A stretch of DNA of 64,000 nucleotides from Vanilla planifolia (GCA_023846275.1 CM043877.1:16350607-16414606), one strand, 5' to 3'; shown: positions 11,695-24,689, counted from the stretch's first letter. Numbers and translations are program-made. Notes: generated from the letters alone by a model not told the origin.

Positions 11695-13110
11695 TTGCTC
11701 TTATTTGTCTTAAACTTGCATTCATATGAGTGGCCCAGGTGATGAAATCCCAAGCGCACAAGGGTGAGTCAGCTTTAATTTTACTCATAATACTAATGCA
11801 TGAAAGGTAATACAAAATGCAAAGAATTTTGATTTTTGATAATGTGGGACTAAATTTCATCCAACAACTAGTGTTTAATGCATGCATGAATTCCCATTAT
11901 TCGATCATTTCTTGAGTGGTTAAGAGCTTACCCACCTATAAGTGTTGCTTCAAGGCTCAGATTGGACAACCAAGATCATGTTTGGCTTAATCAGATGACT
12001 TTGATTGATTCCACTTTTTCAAATAATCTATACTTGAATTGAATATCAGAGATCTCTCTAAATTTGAATCTTATGATTAAGATCATTCTCACATTTATTA
12101 TTGATGAATTGAATGATCTAGATCTCATCTAATATGATCAAATGACTTAGATTTAATCTATCTTGATCTAACTGTCTATAGCTCATCCACTTTTACAATA
12201 TTTGATCTAACAATCGAGATCATCTCTAATCGTATCCAATGACCCTGGTTGATCCTGCTTAACCATTATTTCCCTTGTCATTATTTATGCTATTGTGTAG
12301 CCATTTTGGAAGAAATTGTTTAAGTTGTTAGGAAAAGCTTTTTAATCTTTTTGGTAACAACGTATGAAATTCCTTTTTTGTTGATTTTCTAATGACTATG
12401 ATCAAATTTTTTTACATGAACCCAATTATTATAAATGAAATCACTAATGAATATGAACAAGATTTCAAGATATCAAAGAAGCATTGCATGATGTCTCATT
12501 AGTGTAAAATCTTCTTGTAGCACACTACGACTAAGTACTTGTCAAAATGTGAAATTCTTCCAACTAAGCTAACACTTCTAACCCTTTTATTTTCTTACCT
12601 TTCTTTATAATTTTGAGTTTTTTATGCTTTGTTCTATTCATGAACAAGCATAGAAAGTTATACGTTTTTATAAGAATTTTTTTTCTCTTGTTGCATTTTT
12701 TATTTTTTTAGGTTGGGTGACTTAGTATTATGAAAGAATAAGTTCATTTATATCTTGTAAATAATCAAGTTGAGGTTGAACTTACAAAAGCCAAGCTATA
12801 GTTGAACCCCGTAAAAGTTATGGATCAGAGATGAACCAAAAGAAAAAAATCTCAAATTATAATTTTCTTAATAGTTCGGTTGGGGTTGGATGATGTTTTA
12901 ATTTGAATCGAACTATTTAAAAAATTTTGGTATTCTTTTCTAATTTTTATATTCATTTTTCTTAATCATAAAAATTAAAAATTATATATATAAATTTGAA
13001 TATCAAAATTTTCTATAAAAATAAATATTTTTATAAATAATATTTGAAAAATAAATATGATAAAAAAATTGGAAAAAATAATTTAAAACCAATAATTCAC
13101 TCTCCTATTA
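11695..13110 (+). mobile_element. 5' LTR of copia element (left-truncated)
   Basis: From about 11695 the sequence aligns with 16690-18240, for example GATGAAATCCCAAGC, ATGTGGGACTAAATTTCATC, GCATGCATGAATTCC, and an A-rich end followed by AATTCAC. It lacks the first 700 bp of the 3' copy because the left end is cut off by repeat R2. A primer-binding-site-like sequence follows at 13138, which identifies it as the 5' LTR. Confidence 0.75.
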
Positions 13111-13137
13111 TATTTGCACAAACTTAGTTTCCTTTAA

Positions 13138-13150
13138 TTAATATCAGAGA
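13138..13150 (+). other. Degenerate tRNA-Met primer-binding site
   Basis: TTAATATCAGAGA resembles the plant LTR-element primer site TGGTATCAGAGC (complement of initiator tRNA-Met), with 9 of 12 positions kept. It lies about 30-60 bp after the LTR's terminal region, where this family normally has it. Confidence 0.55.
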
Positions 13151-13294
13151 TGGTTCACAATAAATAGTAAGTCAAATCACTTGGGTGATCCATTATGTGT
13201 GTTTTAATTATTTTATTAAATTTATTTAATTATTATTTTTGTTTTATATTAATTTTAATTTTTATTTTATCAATTATGTGCTAACAAAATACTT

Positions 13295-14640
13295 GTGTTT
13301 GCTAATGTGTTTATTTTATTTAATTTTTTAAGGATGAATTTACCCATAGTAGATATTTGTGAAACTTTAGGTGAAGGATTTTCATTGTGTCGCCCCCCAA
13401 TATTTAAGGGTAAAACTTTCTTATTTAGAACATTTCTTGTAAAAAATTTATTCAGAAGTTTAATAATGATTTGTGAGATTTTTTTATTCATTCTTTTGTA
13501 ATTCTCTAAGATAAAAAAAATAAATCAAGAATATTAATTCAATTAAATACTAAAAGAATGGATGACTTATTTTCTATATTATCTCAAGAAATTGGTATGA
13601 GTGTATATAGTTACATTTGAGATGATGTAGAAATTCATTAAGTTATATGGTGAGAATGAATCTCAAGATATTTGTGATGATAAAAGGATGAATCATAAGA
13701 AGAGAAAAGAAAAAAAAGAAAAAGAAACTCAATTTAGAGATGAATCATAGAGGTAAACTTGTATCAAATACTTATATTCTAGTAATAAGTCTATTTCTAA
13801 ATCTTGTGATTAAATATCAAATTGTTTCAATGAATTAGTTCTTAAATATAAAAAATTAATTAATATGTATGATGATCTTAAGAAAGATTTTTCCAAACAT
13901 GAATCTAGAATAGCTGAATTATATGACTAATGAGAAGTACTTAAAGAAAAAAATATTTTCTTAACTAATCAAGTTTATGTCTATATTTTTAATGTTTCAT
14001 GTTTGAAAGTATCAAATAAAGAATGTGAAAATGAATTGTCTAATATATTATATGTAATGATGCCTTTAAATTAAAGAATGATAATTTAAGAAAAGAAAAT
14101 TCTTTGCTTAAAGAAAAACTAAAAAAATATTTTTTCTTAAAAAAGAATTACAAGATCTAAAGACAAGTATGCTAGTTTATTTTCTTTTTTTTCTACTTGT
14201 AATCATTCATATGTACCTTTATAAACAACTTCATTCAATTATGTGAATAAGAGTAATGTTTAATTGGATGCTTCACAAGTGCTTAAACATGCTTCATCTT
14301 ACCATCATGTGACAAGACATAATGTATTTTTGCATGATAATTATAAATTAAAAAATCATATCAATGTGTTTAATGTATCATTTATTCCTTCTTTGCATAC
14401 ATCTAATTATCATGTTAAATCTCATTTTGTATGTAATTACTATTCTAAATTTTGACATCTTATATTTGATTACCAAATTAGGAAATACATAAATATAAAA
14501 CAAAATAGATATGAGTATATTCTTAAAGGAACAAACTTTAGAAATTTTTTGCAAAATCATAACATCCACACCTTATTACTATCAAACCCAAGATAGTTTA
14601 AGTTCCTAAATTTAAAGCTTAGGAAGTTTTGTAGTTGTCT
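13295..14640 (+). pseudogene. Ty1/copia gag remnant
   Basis: The open part at 13334-13500 contains GFSLCRPPIFKGKTF, matching the copia gag opening (RPPLFxGxNYxxWKxRM), then a segment ending CEIFLFI (family W-xVI). From 13680 to 14190 the sequence is rich in Lys, Glu, Asn and Leu across stops, like the coiled-coil half of large copia gag proteins. Near 14430-14470 a CNYYSKFD segment fits a degraded zinc knuckle. A VPKFKA-like block near 14600-14620 matches the W-VPK motif that precedes the protease in this family. Gag packages element RNA; this copy has many stops and is not functional. Confidence 0.65.
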
Positions 14641-15524
14641 TCATATTTAGGGTGTGTAGAGATAAGCCTTCCTTTATGTCTTTAGGTTAGAATATCAAAT
14701 CTTTCAAAACTTATGTAATATTGATTAATATTAATCATTTAGAACTTGTCAATCAATATATACAATCATTGTATTATAAATTCAAATATTATGAGCAAGT
14801 CAAAACCATAGTTTCTCCATGACATTTTTTGATAAAATATGATTGAATGGTCTTATAATTTGATTTGAAGAATAGAAATATATTGAGCTTGTTGTTCTTG
14901 TAGTTAAATCAAAACTAACTTAGGAATCTAATAAAAAAAAGGAAAAATAGATTTTTTTAGAACATTAACTTAAAAAACTAAGAATTAGTAGATATTTAAA
15001 GATAATTTATCTTAATAACTTTGGACACAAAAATCTTAAATTTAAGTGAAAAAACATGAATTTATGATTAGTATTGATATTTTAAAAATAAATACTTATA
15101 TGATTATTGTAAGAAATAAAGAATATGATATCAATTTATATGTCCCACTTTGAAAATCATGTAAAAGTGTACAACAACAATACATATAATATTTATAAAA
15201 ATAATTAAGAAAATTTTAATGATTAGATAGAGTCATTAATGAACTTAGAATTGAAGAAAGAAGAAAAAATTATATAAGAAAAAATATGGAAAAGAAGCTA
15301 GTTAACAACTATCTTGAGTTCGGTAGTATCAAAATCCATAGGAATCAATTAGATATGATAAACTAGTTAAGGAGTTAGAACTCAATTTTATATGAGAGAA
15401 ATTAATCAAAGTACATTTGTATTTTTCATAGAACTAATATTTATTATGCCATCAATTAATAGTTAGATAAACTTGAGAGAAAATAGGTATAAGAATTTGT
15501 TTTTAGGTTTAATGATTAATAATT

Positions 15525-15720
15525 GATTGGAGCTACATATGTATTTAAGAATAAACTATATGAAAATAAAGAAGTAATTATTGGAGCCAAGACTAGGCTT
15601 ATTGCTAAGGGTAATTAGTAACTTCATTAGTATAAGAAAAAAATATAAAAATATAAGATATCACTTTATTAGAGATAATGTTATTAAAGGAATAATAGAA
15701 TTAGAATATGTACTATGAAA
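15525..15720 (+). pseudogene. Collapsed copia RT-RNase H fragment
   Basis: At about 15540-15610 the sequence reads YVFKNKLYENKEVIIGAKTR, then LIAKGN, the start of copia reverse transcriptase (WVFxNKLDExGxxxRxKARLVAKGY). About 50 bp later, at 15662-15713, it reads HFIRDNVIKGIIELEYV, the very end of copia RNase H (HFLRDxVxxGxIxLxxV). The several hundred codons that should lie between are deleted. The domain order after gag fits Ty1/copia. Confidence 0.8.
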
Positions 15721-15971
15721 GTAAGAATATGATGATATATTTGCAAAATCCCATCAATGGTGTAATAAAAATATATAAATTGTACCTTTTTTATTGTGTC
15801 AAAGGAAGAGGATGATCATTATTTAAATGAAATTTAAAATAGTCACAAAATAAGGGAGATCATATAGTAAAAGGGAGCATGAAGTTTTCATTATTAATAT
15901 CTCTTGCAACTTCTTAAATATATATTTTTATTTATTATATTTTTATTTAGATGTTCATGTATTATCATTAT

Positions 15972-15984
15972 AAAAAAGAGATAT
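15972..15984 (+). other. Polypurine tract of copia element
   Basis: AAAAAAGAGAT-AT immediately precedes TGTTAAG, like the plant copia pattern of a purine tract followed by TGTTxxG at the 3' LTR start. Confidence 0.55.
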
Positions 15985-18240
15985 TGTTAAGCCACCCTTA
16001 TGTTTGATGAGTGAAATCATAAATATTTAATATTTTATTCTAATAAAGTTATTTAGTAAGAATCAAGTTTAGTTATGAAGAACAAGTTATATACTTTTAA
16101 AGATAGTGAATTAGTGATCTTTAAAATACTTTAGAGTATTCAATAAACTTTAAGATTTAAAGACATATACATCAATTTTGAAAAAAGTTTTTTTATTATG
16201 AAATAAAATATTAACTTATTAATTATTAATCATAAGACATATCTCTCAATTTAAATATTTTTAAATCCTAAGTATCCAAATGTGTTTGATCTTTTGTTTG
16301 ATTTAGGAAACATATATGATTTTATTTTTTTAATTACTTAATCCATTCTGTCATTCAATCCTACTATGCTTATTTGTCAAACTTCATATTAGATCAATTT
16401 TAAAATTTTTGATAAATTAAAAAAATAAATTTTATTAAATTTTTATAATTAAAAAAAAATTTCCTAAGCCACACCCCAAGCATGGCTCAAGTACAAAGAA
16501 CTTTGGCCGACCAAGCTCGAGCAGGCTTAGGAAGCCTCGGGTTAGGAGATCAGTTGGGACCATGTTGAGTTAGTCTTGAAATTGGTCAGGATGTAGTCTT
16601 GAACTTAGTTGGGGTAAAGTAGAGGATGGATCAAGTCAGGCAAAATTTGAATCAAGTATACAATGGGTCAAGTTGAATCCATAACCATGTTAAACCTACA
16701 TGCATGAGAATGGATCAAGTGATAAAATCCCAAGCACACAAGGGGGAGTCGGCCATAATTTTGACTCACAATATCAGTGTATGAAAGGTAATATAAAGAG
16801 CAAAGTAGTTTGATTTTTGACAATGTCGGACTAAATTTCATCCAACAATTAGTACCTAAAGCATGCATGAATTCCACCATCTAATCATTGCTTGGATGAC
16901 GAAAAGCTCATCAGCCTATAAGTGTTGCTTTAAGGCTCAAATCAGACGACCAAGATCACATACTACTTCATCGAATGGCCTTGATTGATTCTGCTTTTTA
17001 ATTAATCTATATTTGAATAAGATGGCCCATATCTCTGTCTATGTTTGAATCTTATGACAAATCATTTTTATTTTTATTATTGATAAATTAAATGATCCAA
17101 ATCTCATCCAACAAGATAAGATGACTAAGATTGAATCTACTTTGATCCAACCATCCATAACTCATCCACTTTTACATTCTTTGATTTAATGATCCAAATA
17201 CTTTCTTATTGAATCTAACGACCTTAGTTGATCCCATCTAACAATTATTTCCCTAGCTATTATTTGAGTAGTTGGTAGCCATTTTGAAAGAAAATTTTAA
17301 GTTATTTGGAAGAGCTTTCTAATATGTTTGGCAAAAGCTTATGAAATTTCTTTTCCTTGATTTTCCAATGATTATGATCAATAGTTTTCTATATAAAGTA
17401 ACTATTATGAATAAAATAGCTAATAAATATGTAAAAGATTTTAAGATTTCAAAGAAGTACTATGTGATATTCTGCTAACGTAAAATCTACTAGCAACACA
17501 CTATAGCTTAGTACTTCTTAAAACATAAACTTCTTCTAAATCTAACACTTCTAAGTTTTTATTTTCTTAACACTCTTCATGATTTTAAGCCATTATGTCT
17601 TTCTTTATTCATAAACATCCACAAAAGTTTTTCATTAGAATTTTTTTCTCTTACTATATTTTTCATTTTTTTGGGTTAGGTGATGTAGTATTTGCAAAAA
17701 TCCAAGTTTGGTTTGATTTCATAACAAACTGAGTTAGGATTGAGCTAAAAAAGCTTCTATAAGTAAATTCACAAAAGCTAGTAGATTGGAGGTGAGTCAT
17801 AACAAAAAGTTTCAAATATATTGGAGATGAATTGTAAGGAAAAACCTCAAATAAGTTGGAGGTGAATCGTATGAAAAAACTTCAATTATGTTGGAGATGA
17901 ATCATAAGGAAAAACTTTAAGTAGATTGGAGGTGAACTGTAAGGTAAAGCCTTAAATTATAATTTTTTTGATACTAGTGTTTTTCTCAATCTTGGTTGGG
18001 GGTAGACGTAGGATTTAGTTTGAATTGAACCCCACAAAAAATTTTGGTAAACTTTTCTAATTTTTATTTTTATTTTTTTAAACATAAAAATTAAAAACTA
18101 TATACATATAAATTTGAATATCAAGGGTTTTTATAAAAATAAAACCATCACTATAAATAATATTTAAAAAATAAACATGATAAAAAAATTATCATAAATA
18201 ATTTAAAACTCATAATTCATCCTCCTCTTTTTTGTGGGAT
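15985..18240 (+). mobile_element. 3' LTR of copia element
   Basis: The LTR starts TGTTAAGCC after the polypurine tract and ends in an A-rich stretch followed by AATTCATCCTCCTC. Its right three quarters align with the 5' LTR at 11695-13110. Related LTRs occur at 38351-43695, 59085-60316 and 60317-62040. A middle block (16490-16660) with tokens such as CAAGCTCGAG and GGCTTAGG is shared with those copies. Length about 2.25 kb. No target-site duplication was found, because the left LTR is truncated. Confidence 0.7.
17783..17957 (+). repeat. 35-bp minisatellite, five units, in 3' LTR
   Basis: Five units of 35 bp run head to tail at 17783, 17818, 17853, 17888 and 17923. Each has the core TTGGAG(A/G)TGA(A/G)T near its start and an A-rich middle. 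The 5' LTR has at most one recognisable unit near 12800-12870. Confidence 0.85.
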
Positions 18241-19030
18241 TTGCATACACTCATTTTATTTTACTATCTCATTATAAGGGAATGTTATTCTAGAATAAAG
18301 TTTCTCTTATTTATATGTTTTCACCTTTGTGAGCAAGAGTATTTGTCCAACATTAGTTTGAGTGATTATAATTTCCTATCCTTAGTAAGAGACAAGAATG
18401 AAAGATGAAAGACCTTCCAACGAGAGAGTTGACAACCAATCAAATTTTCTCTTCTCCTAACACACTCTTCACAACACCTTCAAGTTCATGTTCACCATTT
18501 CACTGCCTTGGTCAAACTACCAAACTGTCACTCTCTTTAACAAGACTCTAAATCCTAGTCAATCACCTTATTACCCCTTTATTAAGCTTCTCTACCAACC
18601 CAAACCTCCACCTTGACACCCTTTCCATCTTTGATGCTCCATATGCTAACTTCAAAGGAAACTACAACCACTATCACCAAAAAAAGATGAACTCTTTTTG
18701 CAACTTTTATTTTCTAAGTCTTAAACAAAAACTAGACTCTCTTTTTTTTATTAAAGTATCCTACATAGAGTTTACCATAAATTCTTTATTTTATATGTGT
18801 AAATTTGGAAGTGACAAAAATATTTAGTAGAACTTTATACTTAATGCTTAATATGTTATCACTTACTCTATTAAATAATCTACATTACAACTTAAGATAT
18901 TAGTATTTAAATAATTATAAAAAATAACACATGTTACTACTCCTAATTAGTATATAATAGTGTTTAGTATTCTCTATTAGTTTATTAAGTAAATCTTATT
19001 TTGTAGGCTCCAAATTAGGCAATGATAAAA
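18241..19030. other. AT-rich DNA, no gene seen
   Basis: A pyrimidine-rich stretch near 18420-18720 has no recognisable coding frame. Nothing else is supportable. Confidence 0.4.
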
Positions 19031-20260
19031 TTCTAATTTATTGTGTATTAGTTTAAGTGTTGAAGCTTCTCCTTAGTAATCCAATTATCATTAGAGGAGG
19101 GATGACCTCACCAATGTAACCAAAATCTCTATTGTGTTTGATCCTATGTGAAAAATATTTGATCATCTAAGATTTTCTCCACCTAATCTCTTAACTCTCT
19201 AGATAAGGCTAAAGGTATTAGTGGGATAGGGTCACTAAAAAATATTGGTGAATACTCAAAAAGCTCACTAAGTATTAGGCATGATTCCCTATAAGGTATA
19301 AGATCTTAAATAATAAAAGTAATACTAATTTCATAATCTTTGAGTAGATTCAAAACATATGTATTTATGCCTTATTTATTTCATAATTTTAAATGATCCA
19401 TCACCATAGGCATGCATTTTTAGAGGCACATAGTGGGAATCTCTTGACATAGATCATTTCATAATCATCATTAATAAATTCTTTGGGGGGGTTTGTTATG
19501 AGATTCTATTAATAATTTATATATTTTATTATTTAAATTAAATTTTTAAGAAATATATTTATATAATGATGAAATATGAAGAGAAAAAGACTCATTAAAT
19601 TTAGAAGTATAAAAATTATGAGGTAAGAGAATCAAATCAACATGACTCTAAGGTCATATTCCAAGATAAATTTTAATAAAACTTAAACCTATTATTCCAT
19701 TAATAGAATTATTGTAAGAAAATTAATTACATGATAATAAAAGTTCCCAAGTTAAAGTATTTTCCCTTATTATGCTACAAAAAAATTACTTAAGCTTCAA
19801 TTGACTATTTATATTTACCCGTCTATTTGAGAATAATAAGTTAATGAAATCTTTAAGCTTCATTCTCATTAAGTGCCAATGTGTTTTTCAGAAGTAGCTA
19901 GTAAGTCTAATACCATGATTTGGTATAATGTTTTAGGGTAAGTCATGTAGTATAAGTTCTACATTGGAAAACTATCGATGTAACTTGTTGGGGGAATCTT
20001 AGCAATTAAATTCAGTTAGCCACATCTCTTATAATTTTGTCTTGAACAAAATGTTCAGTAAGACCTCCAGCATGTATTTTTCAAAAAAGAAAAATCCCTA
20101 ATAGACTTTTGAAGAATGCAAAGTTGAGATCCATGAAACAAAAAACTATCATTCAAATGATGGTGACTAGAAACTTTAGTAGGTGAAATATTGACATATT
20201 GAAGATATCATCGAGGTATTGGCAAACACCATATTAATTCTTGATGTGTTTTAATAAAGG
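19030..20260 (-). pseudogene. Ty3/gypsy integrase remnant, minus strand
   Basis: On the minus strand near 20120-20090 the sequence reads FLFHGSQLCILQKSIRDF, followed by a KEIHAGGLTEHF block near 20075-20040. This is the start of a gypsy integrase (LCIPxxSLRxxLIxExHxGGLxGHFG). The same strand, continuing to about 19060, shows degraded blocks of the integrase C-terminus (KEFINDDYEMIYVKRFPL-like near 19480-19420; a DLIPYRESC-like segment; an ELRDQVEKILDDQ-like segment near 19190). The H-H of the zinc-binding HHCC motif is partly visible. The element is oriented opposite to the gypsy pieces from 20440 onward. Confidence 0.75.
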
Positions 20261-20439
20261 ACCATATATAGTTATTATTGATAATAAATAAACATGACAA
20301 CTTAATGTATATAATACTTTATTCTCCACTTCTAGCTTATGTTTTAAATCAAAATTAAATTTGAGTAAATATTCAAACTAATAGATGAAATTACAACAAT
20401 ATTAAACTAGAAAGTTAATTAACTCCTTAGTATCAACTT

Positions 20440-20620
20440 TATATAAAGGAGGAGCTTCATCACTTAAACCCAGAGATGTTAGAGCATTATCATAGATTTC
20501 ATTTTAGTTTTATGAAGTTGAGATCTTTGCCACCTGAGGAGGATGATGCAATAACGTCTTGTACATCATATAGAAGTTCCAATTAAAGACATATTCGTTG
20601 TATGAACCTAAGTACTTCTC
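20440..20620 (+). pseudogene. Ty3/gypsy pol C-terminal end, plus strand
   Basis: From about 20450 the plus strand reads EELHHLNPEMLEHYHRFHFS, then LRSLPPEEDDA. This matches the last residues of a gypsy integrase/chromodomain-type pol (EELQxLxPDLLExYQ). The same block, diverged, recurs at 25290-25380 at the end of the next element, so this is the tail of a separate upstream copy. Confidence 0.7.
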
Positions 20621-20693
20621 AATTTTCAATGGATTAAAATAGGTTTTAGCATATTGTCTTACATCAACTTTGTATTAGAGTAAGGTTAGCATT

Positions 20694-22446
20694 AAGAACT
20701 TGCATGATTTTTAATTTATCATTAAACAAGCATCATTTAGTTTTGTGTATTTGTTGTTAATTGTTAGAAGTTATTAAAAAATAAATAAAACAAAACACAA
20801 GAAAATAAATAAACAAATGAACAAAAAAAATCTCCATTTCTTGTTTGATTCCACAACATTTCTTTATTTTTATGTTCTCCTGCTTTTATTTCTTGGAATT
20901 TGACTATTTCTTTCATTATGATTCTAATTAAAAACTTTATTTCTAACTCAATAGTTTATGACCATTAGGTCCAAAAAATAATATAGAATGTCTTATTCTT
21001 GACCAATATAATCACGCATCAACCTAGTAATACAACATACAATTCTAAAACTAACTCATTCAATACAATAACAAAGAGCAACTTTAAAAACATACATATA
21101 TTGATTGAAATAATGTAGAGATAGTAGATCAAATGGAACCCATAGATCAAGTAGGTCTATAAAAAAGAAACTACAAAGTGGAGGACTTGTACTTTAAAAA
21201 TAAACTTAAAACAATTACAATGTTGAGCTAGTTTATGTACCCATGATAAAAGACAAAAAAGGATGATGATCGCCATGTTAACATAGTTAAAATAGCACTT
21301 CTAACCTTTGATGGAAATTTAGAACCTAGAGCATATCAAGTTTAGGAAATGAGAATAGATTAGTATTTTTTATTTATATAAACTTAGTGTTAAAAATACC
21401 AATTTTAAAAACTAGTCTCACAACACATACTAAATTATTTGTTCATACATTAGAAAAGGGATAACTTGACAAAGATCATGAGTTTTTTCGATCATGAAAA
21501 GAACTCAAAATTCACCTAAGGCTAAACATGTAGCCACCTCATATTTAAGTGAACTTTTGGATAAATGGTAACCTCTATCCCAAGGTTCAAATATTGTTTA
21601 CGAATGTAATGCTAAATTTAAGGATTATATACTTAAATGTAGTTTGCAAGAGTTAAATCTAGTAATATTGTCTCAATTTTAAGTAGAGCTTAGAGAGTCA
21701 ATTCAAGTTGAGTTATTCTTAAGAAATGCTACTAGTTTAAAAAGACAAGTGGCTTTTTTTTATGATAAGAAAAGATTTAGAAGTTCAATTACCTATAAGA
21801 GAGATATTTTTTTATTATTTCTATTTTCAAACTCTTATCATTATGTCTATTACTCCTACTACTTCTACTCCATAAGTAACCAATGTTGCTCTGCTTATAC
21901 CAGCAATCCATTAAATCCAACCCTCATATAAACCATGAACTAGTTATTGAGTAAAGTTTTAGCATTGTGACGAGAATAACATGCCATAGCCTAATGTCTT
22001 ATGCATTCTCTACACAGATAAAAGAAATAAAAGAAAGCACTGAAGTGAAAAAAGAGGTAATTATACAGCCAGGTAAAGAGGCTAAAAAAGAATTTAAAAA
22101 TCTTTATGAAAGTCTTTATTATATTGGACCACACATAATTGTTGTGAGATGTAATTTTATAATCACTAGGATCATCTAAAGATTGGCAACAAATTAACAC
22201 CTTTTAATACTTTCATTGGAATTAAATACCAACCTTGTAAGATCATTATCGATATTGGTAATTGTATCACATAATATTTTAAAAAATATAGGTTTAACAC
22301 TCACAGACCATCCTCACCCATACACCATAACTTGGATCAACAAAACCTTAATTTATATACAACAAAAGTGTTGCATTCCTTCAAAATTTTGTTAATATTT
22401 TGAGAAATTACGATATGATGTATCTCAATGTAAATAAGTTAGTTTT
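20694..22446 (+). mobile_element. Gypsy gag-protease tandem unit 1
   Basis: This unit, starting AAGAACTTGCATG, is repeated from 22447 with a period of 1753 bp. It holds leader sequence, a heavily broken gag (from about 21290) and the start of the protease region near 22230-22370 (a GLTLTDHPHPYTITWI-like stretch). Stops occur throughout. Confidence 0.8.
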
Positions 22447-24230
22447 AAGAACTTGCATGATTTTTAATTTATTGTTAAATAATTAACTTTTACTTTTATG
22501 TATCTGTTATCAATTACTAAAAGTTATTAAAAAATATAAAACACAACATATCAAAACTAACAAACAAATGTAAGAAAAATCTTTTTTTTTTCAAGTTTGA
22601 TGCTATATGTCCTTATTTGTATGTTCTCTTACTATTATATTTTGGGATTTGTTTGTTTTTATTTTTCTTAATGATTCCAATTAAGAAATTTATTTCTAAT
22701 CTAATAGTTTATGACCACTAAATCTAAAAAATAATATAGAATATCTAATTTTCTACCAAAAAAATCACCTATGGACCTAATTATATAACATGTAATTCTA
22801 TAACAAACTCATTTAATGCAACAGTTGAGAGTAATCTTAAAAACAAGCATAGAGTGATTATAATAACATAAAGACGATAGATTGGATAGAACCTATAAAC
22901 CAAGTAGATCTATGATAAGTGACTTTGAAGTGAAGGAATTGTCCATTGAAAATGAATCTAACCAACTTGAGCGTCGACCTAGGCATCGAGCCGCTCCACA
23001 TACCCATGATAAAAGACATGGAATGAATCATAATCACTAGGTTAACATGGTCAAAATAGAAGTTCTAATTTTTGACAAAAGTGTAGACCCTAAAGCATAT
23101 CAAGATTGAGAATTGAGAATGAAGCATTATTTTGATTGGTTTGAACCTAGTGAGCATCAAAAGTATCAATTTATAAAAATAAGGTTCATATCACCTGCTA
23201 GATCATTTGTTCATACATTAGAAAAGCAATTTCTTAATGAAGAGTGAGCATTACCATGAACATAGGAAGAACTTAAGATTCTTCTGCAAGCTACATATGT
23301 ACCTTTATTTTATTTATGTAAACTTTTGAAAAGATGACAACATTTATCCTAAGGTTCAAAGACTATTGATGAGTATATTGCTAAATTTGAGGATTATATC
23401 CTAAGGATTTTTTGTTATGATTAGAGAATCAATTCAAGCTGAGCTATAGTTAAGAAATGGCACTAGTTTAGAAAAGGCATATAAAGTAGCCTATGATAAA
23501 AGATTTAGAGGATCGATTACCCATAAAAGTGAGATTGCTTCAACTACTTTTCTCCCTCAAACTCGTACAACTAGTTTCACCATTCCTACTAATACTTCAC
23601 AAGCAACTCATTCTCCTTTACCCATACAACCAACTTGTCAAATCAAACCTTCGAACAAACTATTTATTGGTTATAGAGTGGAGTGTTATTATTGTCACAG
23701 GAGAAGGCATGTAGTAACTCAATGTCCTACGAGAGTTTTACACATAAACATAGAAGAAAAAAAGAATAAAGCACTAAACTGGAGGAAGAAGAGATTATAT
23801 AACCTGATAAGATGGTTGAAGAAGAATTACAAGCATTAAGCAAAAGTCTTTACTATATTCAACCACCCATAACTATTGTGAGATAAATTTTGACTACATT
23901 AGGATCATTTGAAGATTGATGATAAACTAACATCTTTAATACTTTTATTAGAATTAAAGAACAACCTTGTAAGATTGTTATCGATAGTGATAGCTATATT
24001 AATGTCATTATATAAAATGTTATAAAAAAGATAGGTTTAACACTCACAAATCATCCCCTCCTATATACCATATCTTGGATTGATAAAAGATTAATTTTTA
24101 TACAACAAACTTGTTGCATTCTTTTAAAGTTTGGTCAATATTCTCAAGAATTATAATGTGATATTATCCCAATATATGTAGGTAGTCTTATCTTAAGAAG
24201 ACCTTGGTTATAAGATCAAGATGCTACCTT
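22447..24230 (+). mobile_element. Gypsy gag-protease tandem unit 2
   Basis: This is the better preserved unit. Gag fragments run from about 23040 (tokens ISPARSFVHTLEKQFL near 23185-23235 and ESIQAELWLRNGTSLEKAY near 23420-23490). A zinc knuckle with intact C-x2-C-x4-H-x4-C spacing (CYYCHRRRHVVTQC) lies at 23684-23725. The protease active-site segment VIDSDSYINV near 23978-24007 corresponds to D-S/T-G, with the Gly replaced. A segment SLILRRPWL near 24185-24215 matches LLGRPW. Gag packages RNA and the protease cuts the polyprotein; both are broken here by stops. Confidence 0.8.
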
Positions 24231-24369
24231 AAATGAAAGAGCCAAAAAAAATTGTTAACCCAAATAATCTAAAAGAAAAAGATATAAGAAAAAACAATTT
24301 ACTTGATATTATTCTATTAGTCAAGATTAAAAGGGATATAGTTAATGGTAAGATTTTTTGGTTTGTGGC

Positions 24370-24540
24370 AATAAGTAAAGCATGTATTAACCTACCCCAC
24401 CACTAGTCATCCAACTTTTTTTGAAAAAAATTTCAGACATATTTTTTTATGACTTGTCAAACACACTCTCATACTTAAGAGATATTTAACCTAGTATAGA
24501 TCTAGTTTTTGACACCTTTCTACTACATTTACTACATTAC
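24370..24540 (+). pseudogene. Gypsy pre-RT fragment
   Basis: Near 24410-24520 the reading LLKKISDIFFYDLSNTLSYL followed by a SIDLVFD segment matches the block before gypsy RT, as at 9990-10160. The RT, RNase H and integrase core that should follow are missing; the sequence next resumes at the integrase C-terminus. Confidence 0.6.
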
Positions 24541-24689
24541 AAATTAAATATATCAGCTTAAATAAAACATAAATCTTATTAACTTAACATCCCCAAATAG
24601 ACGAATAAAAAGTAGTCAACCAAAGTTAAGGCTATCTTTTTTATATCTTAATAGGAGAACATGTTTTAATTTTGGATTATTCATTACCA

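Noticed and set aside
17783-17957. CRISPR-like or satellite array
   Set aside because: Only five diverged units, no spacers, confined to one LTR.
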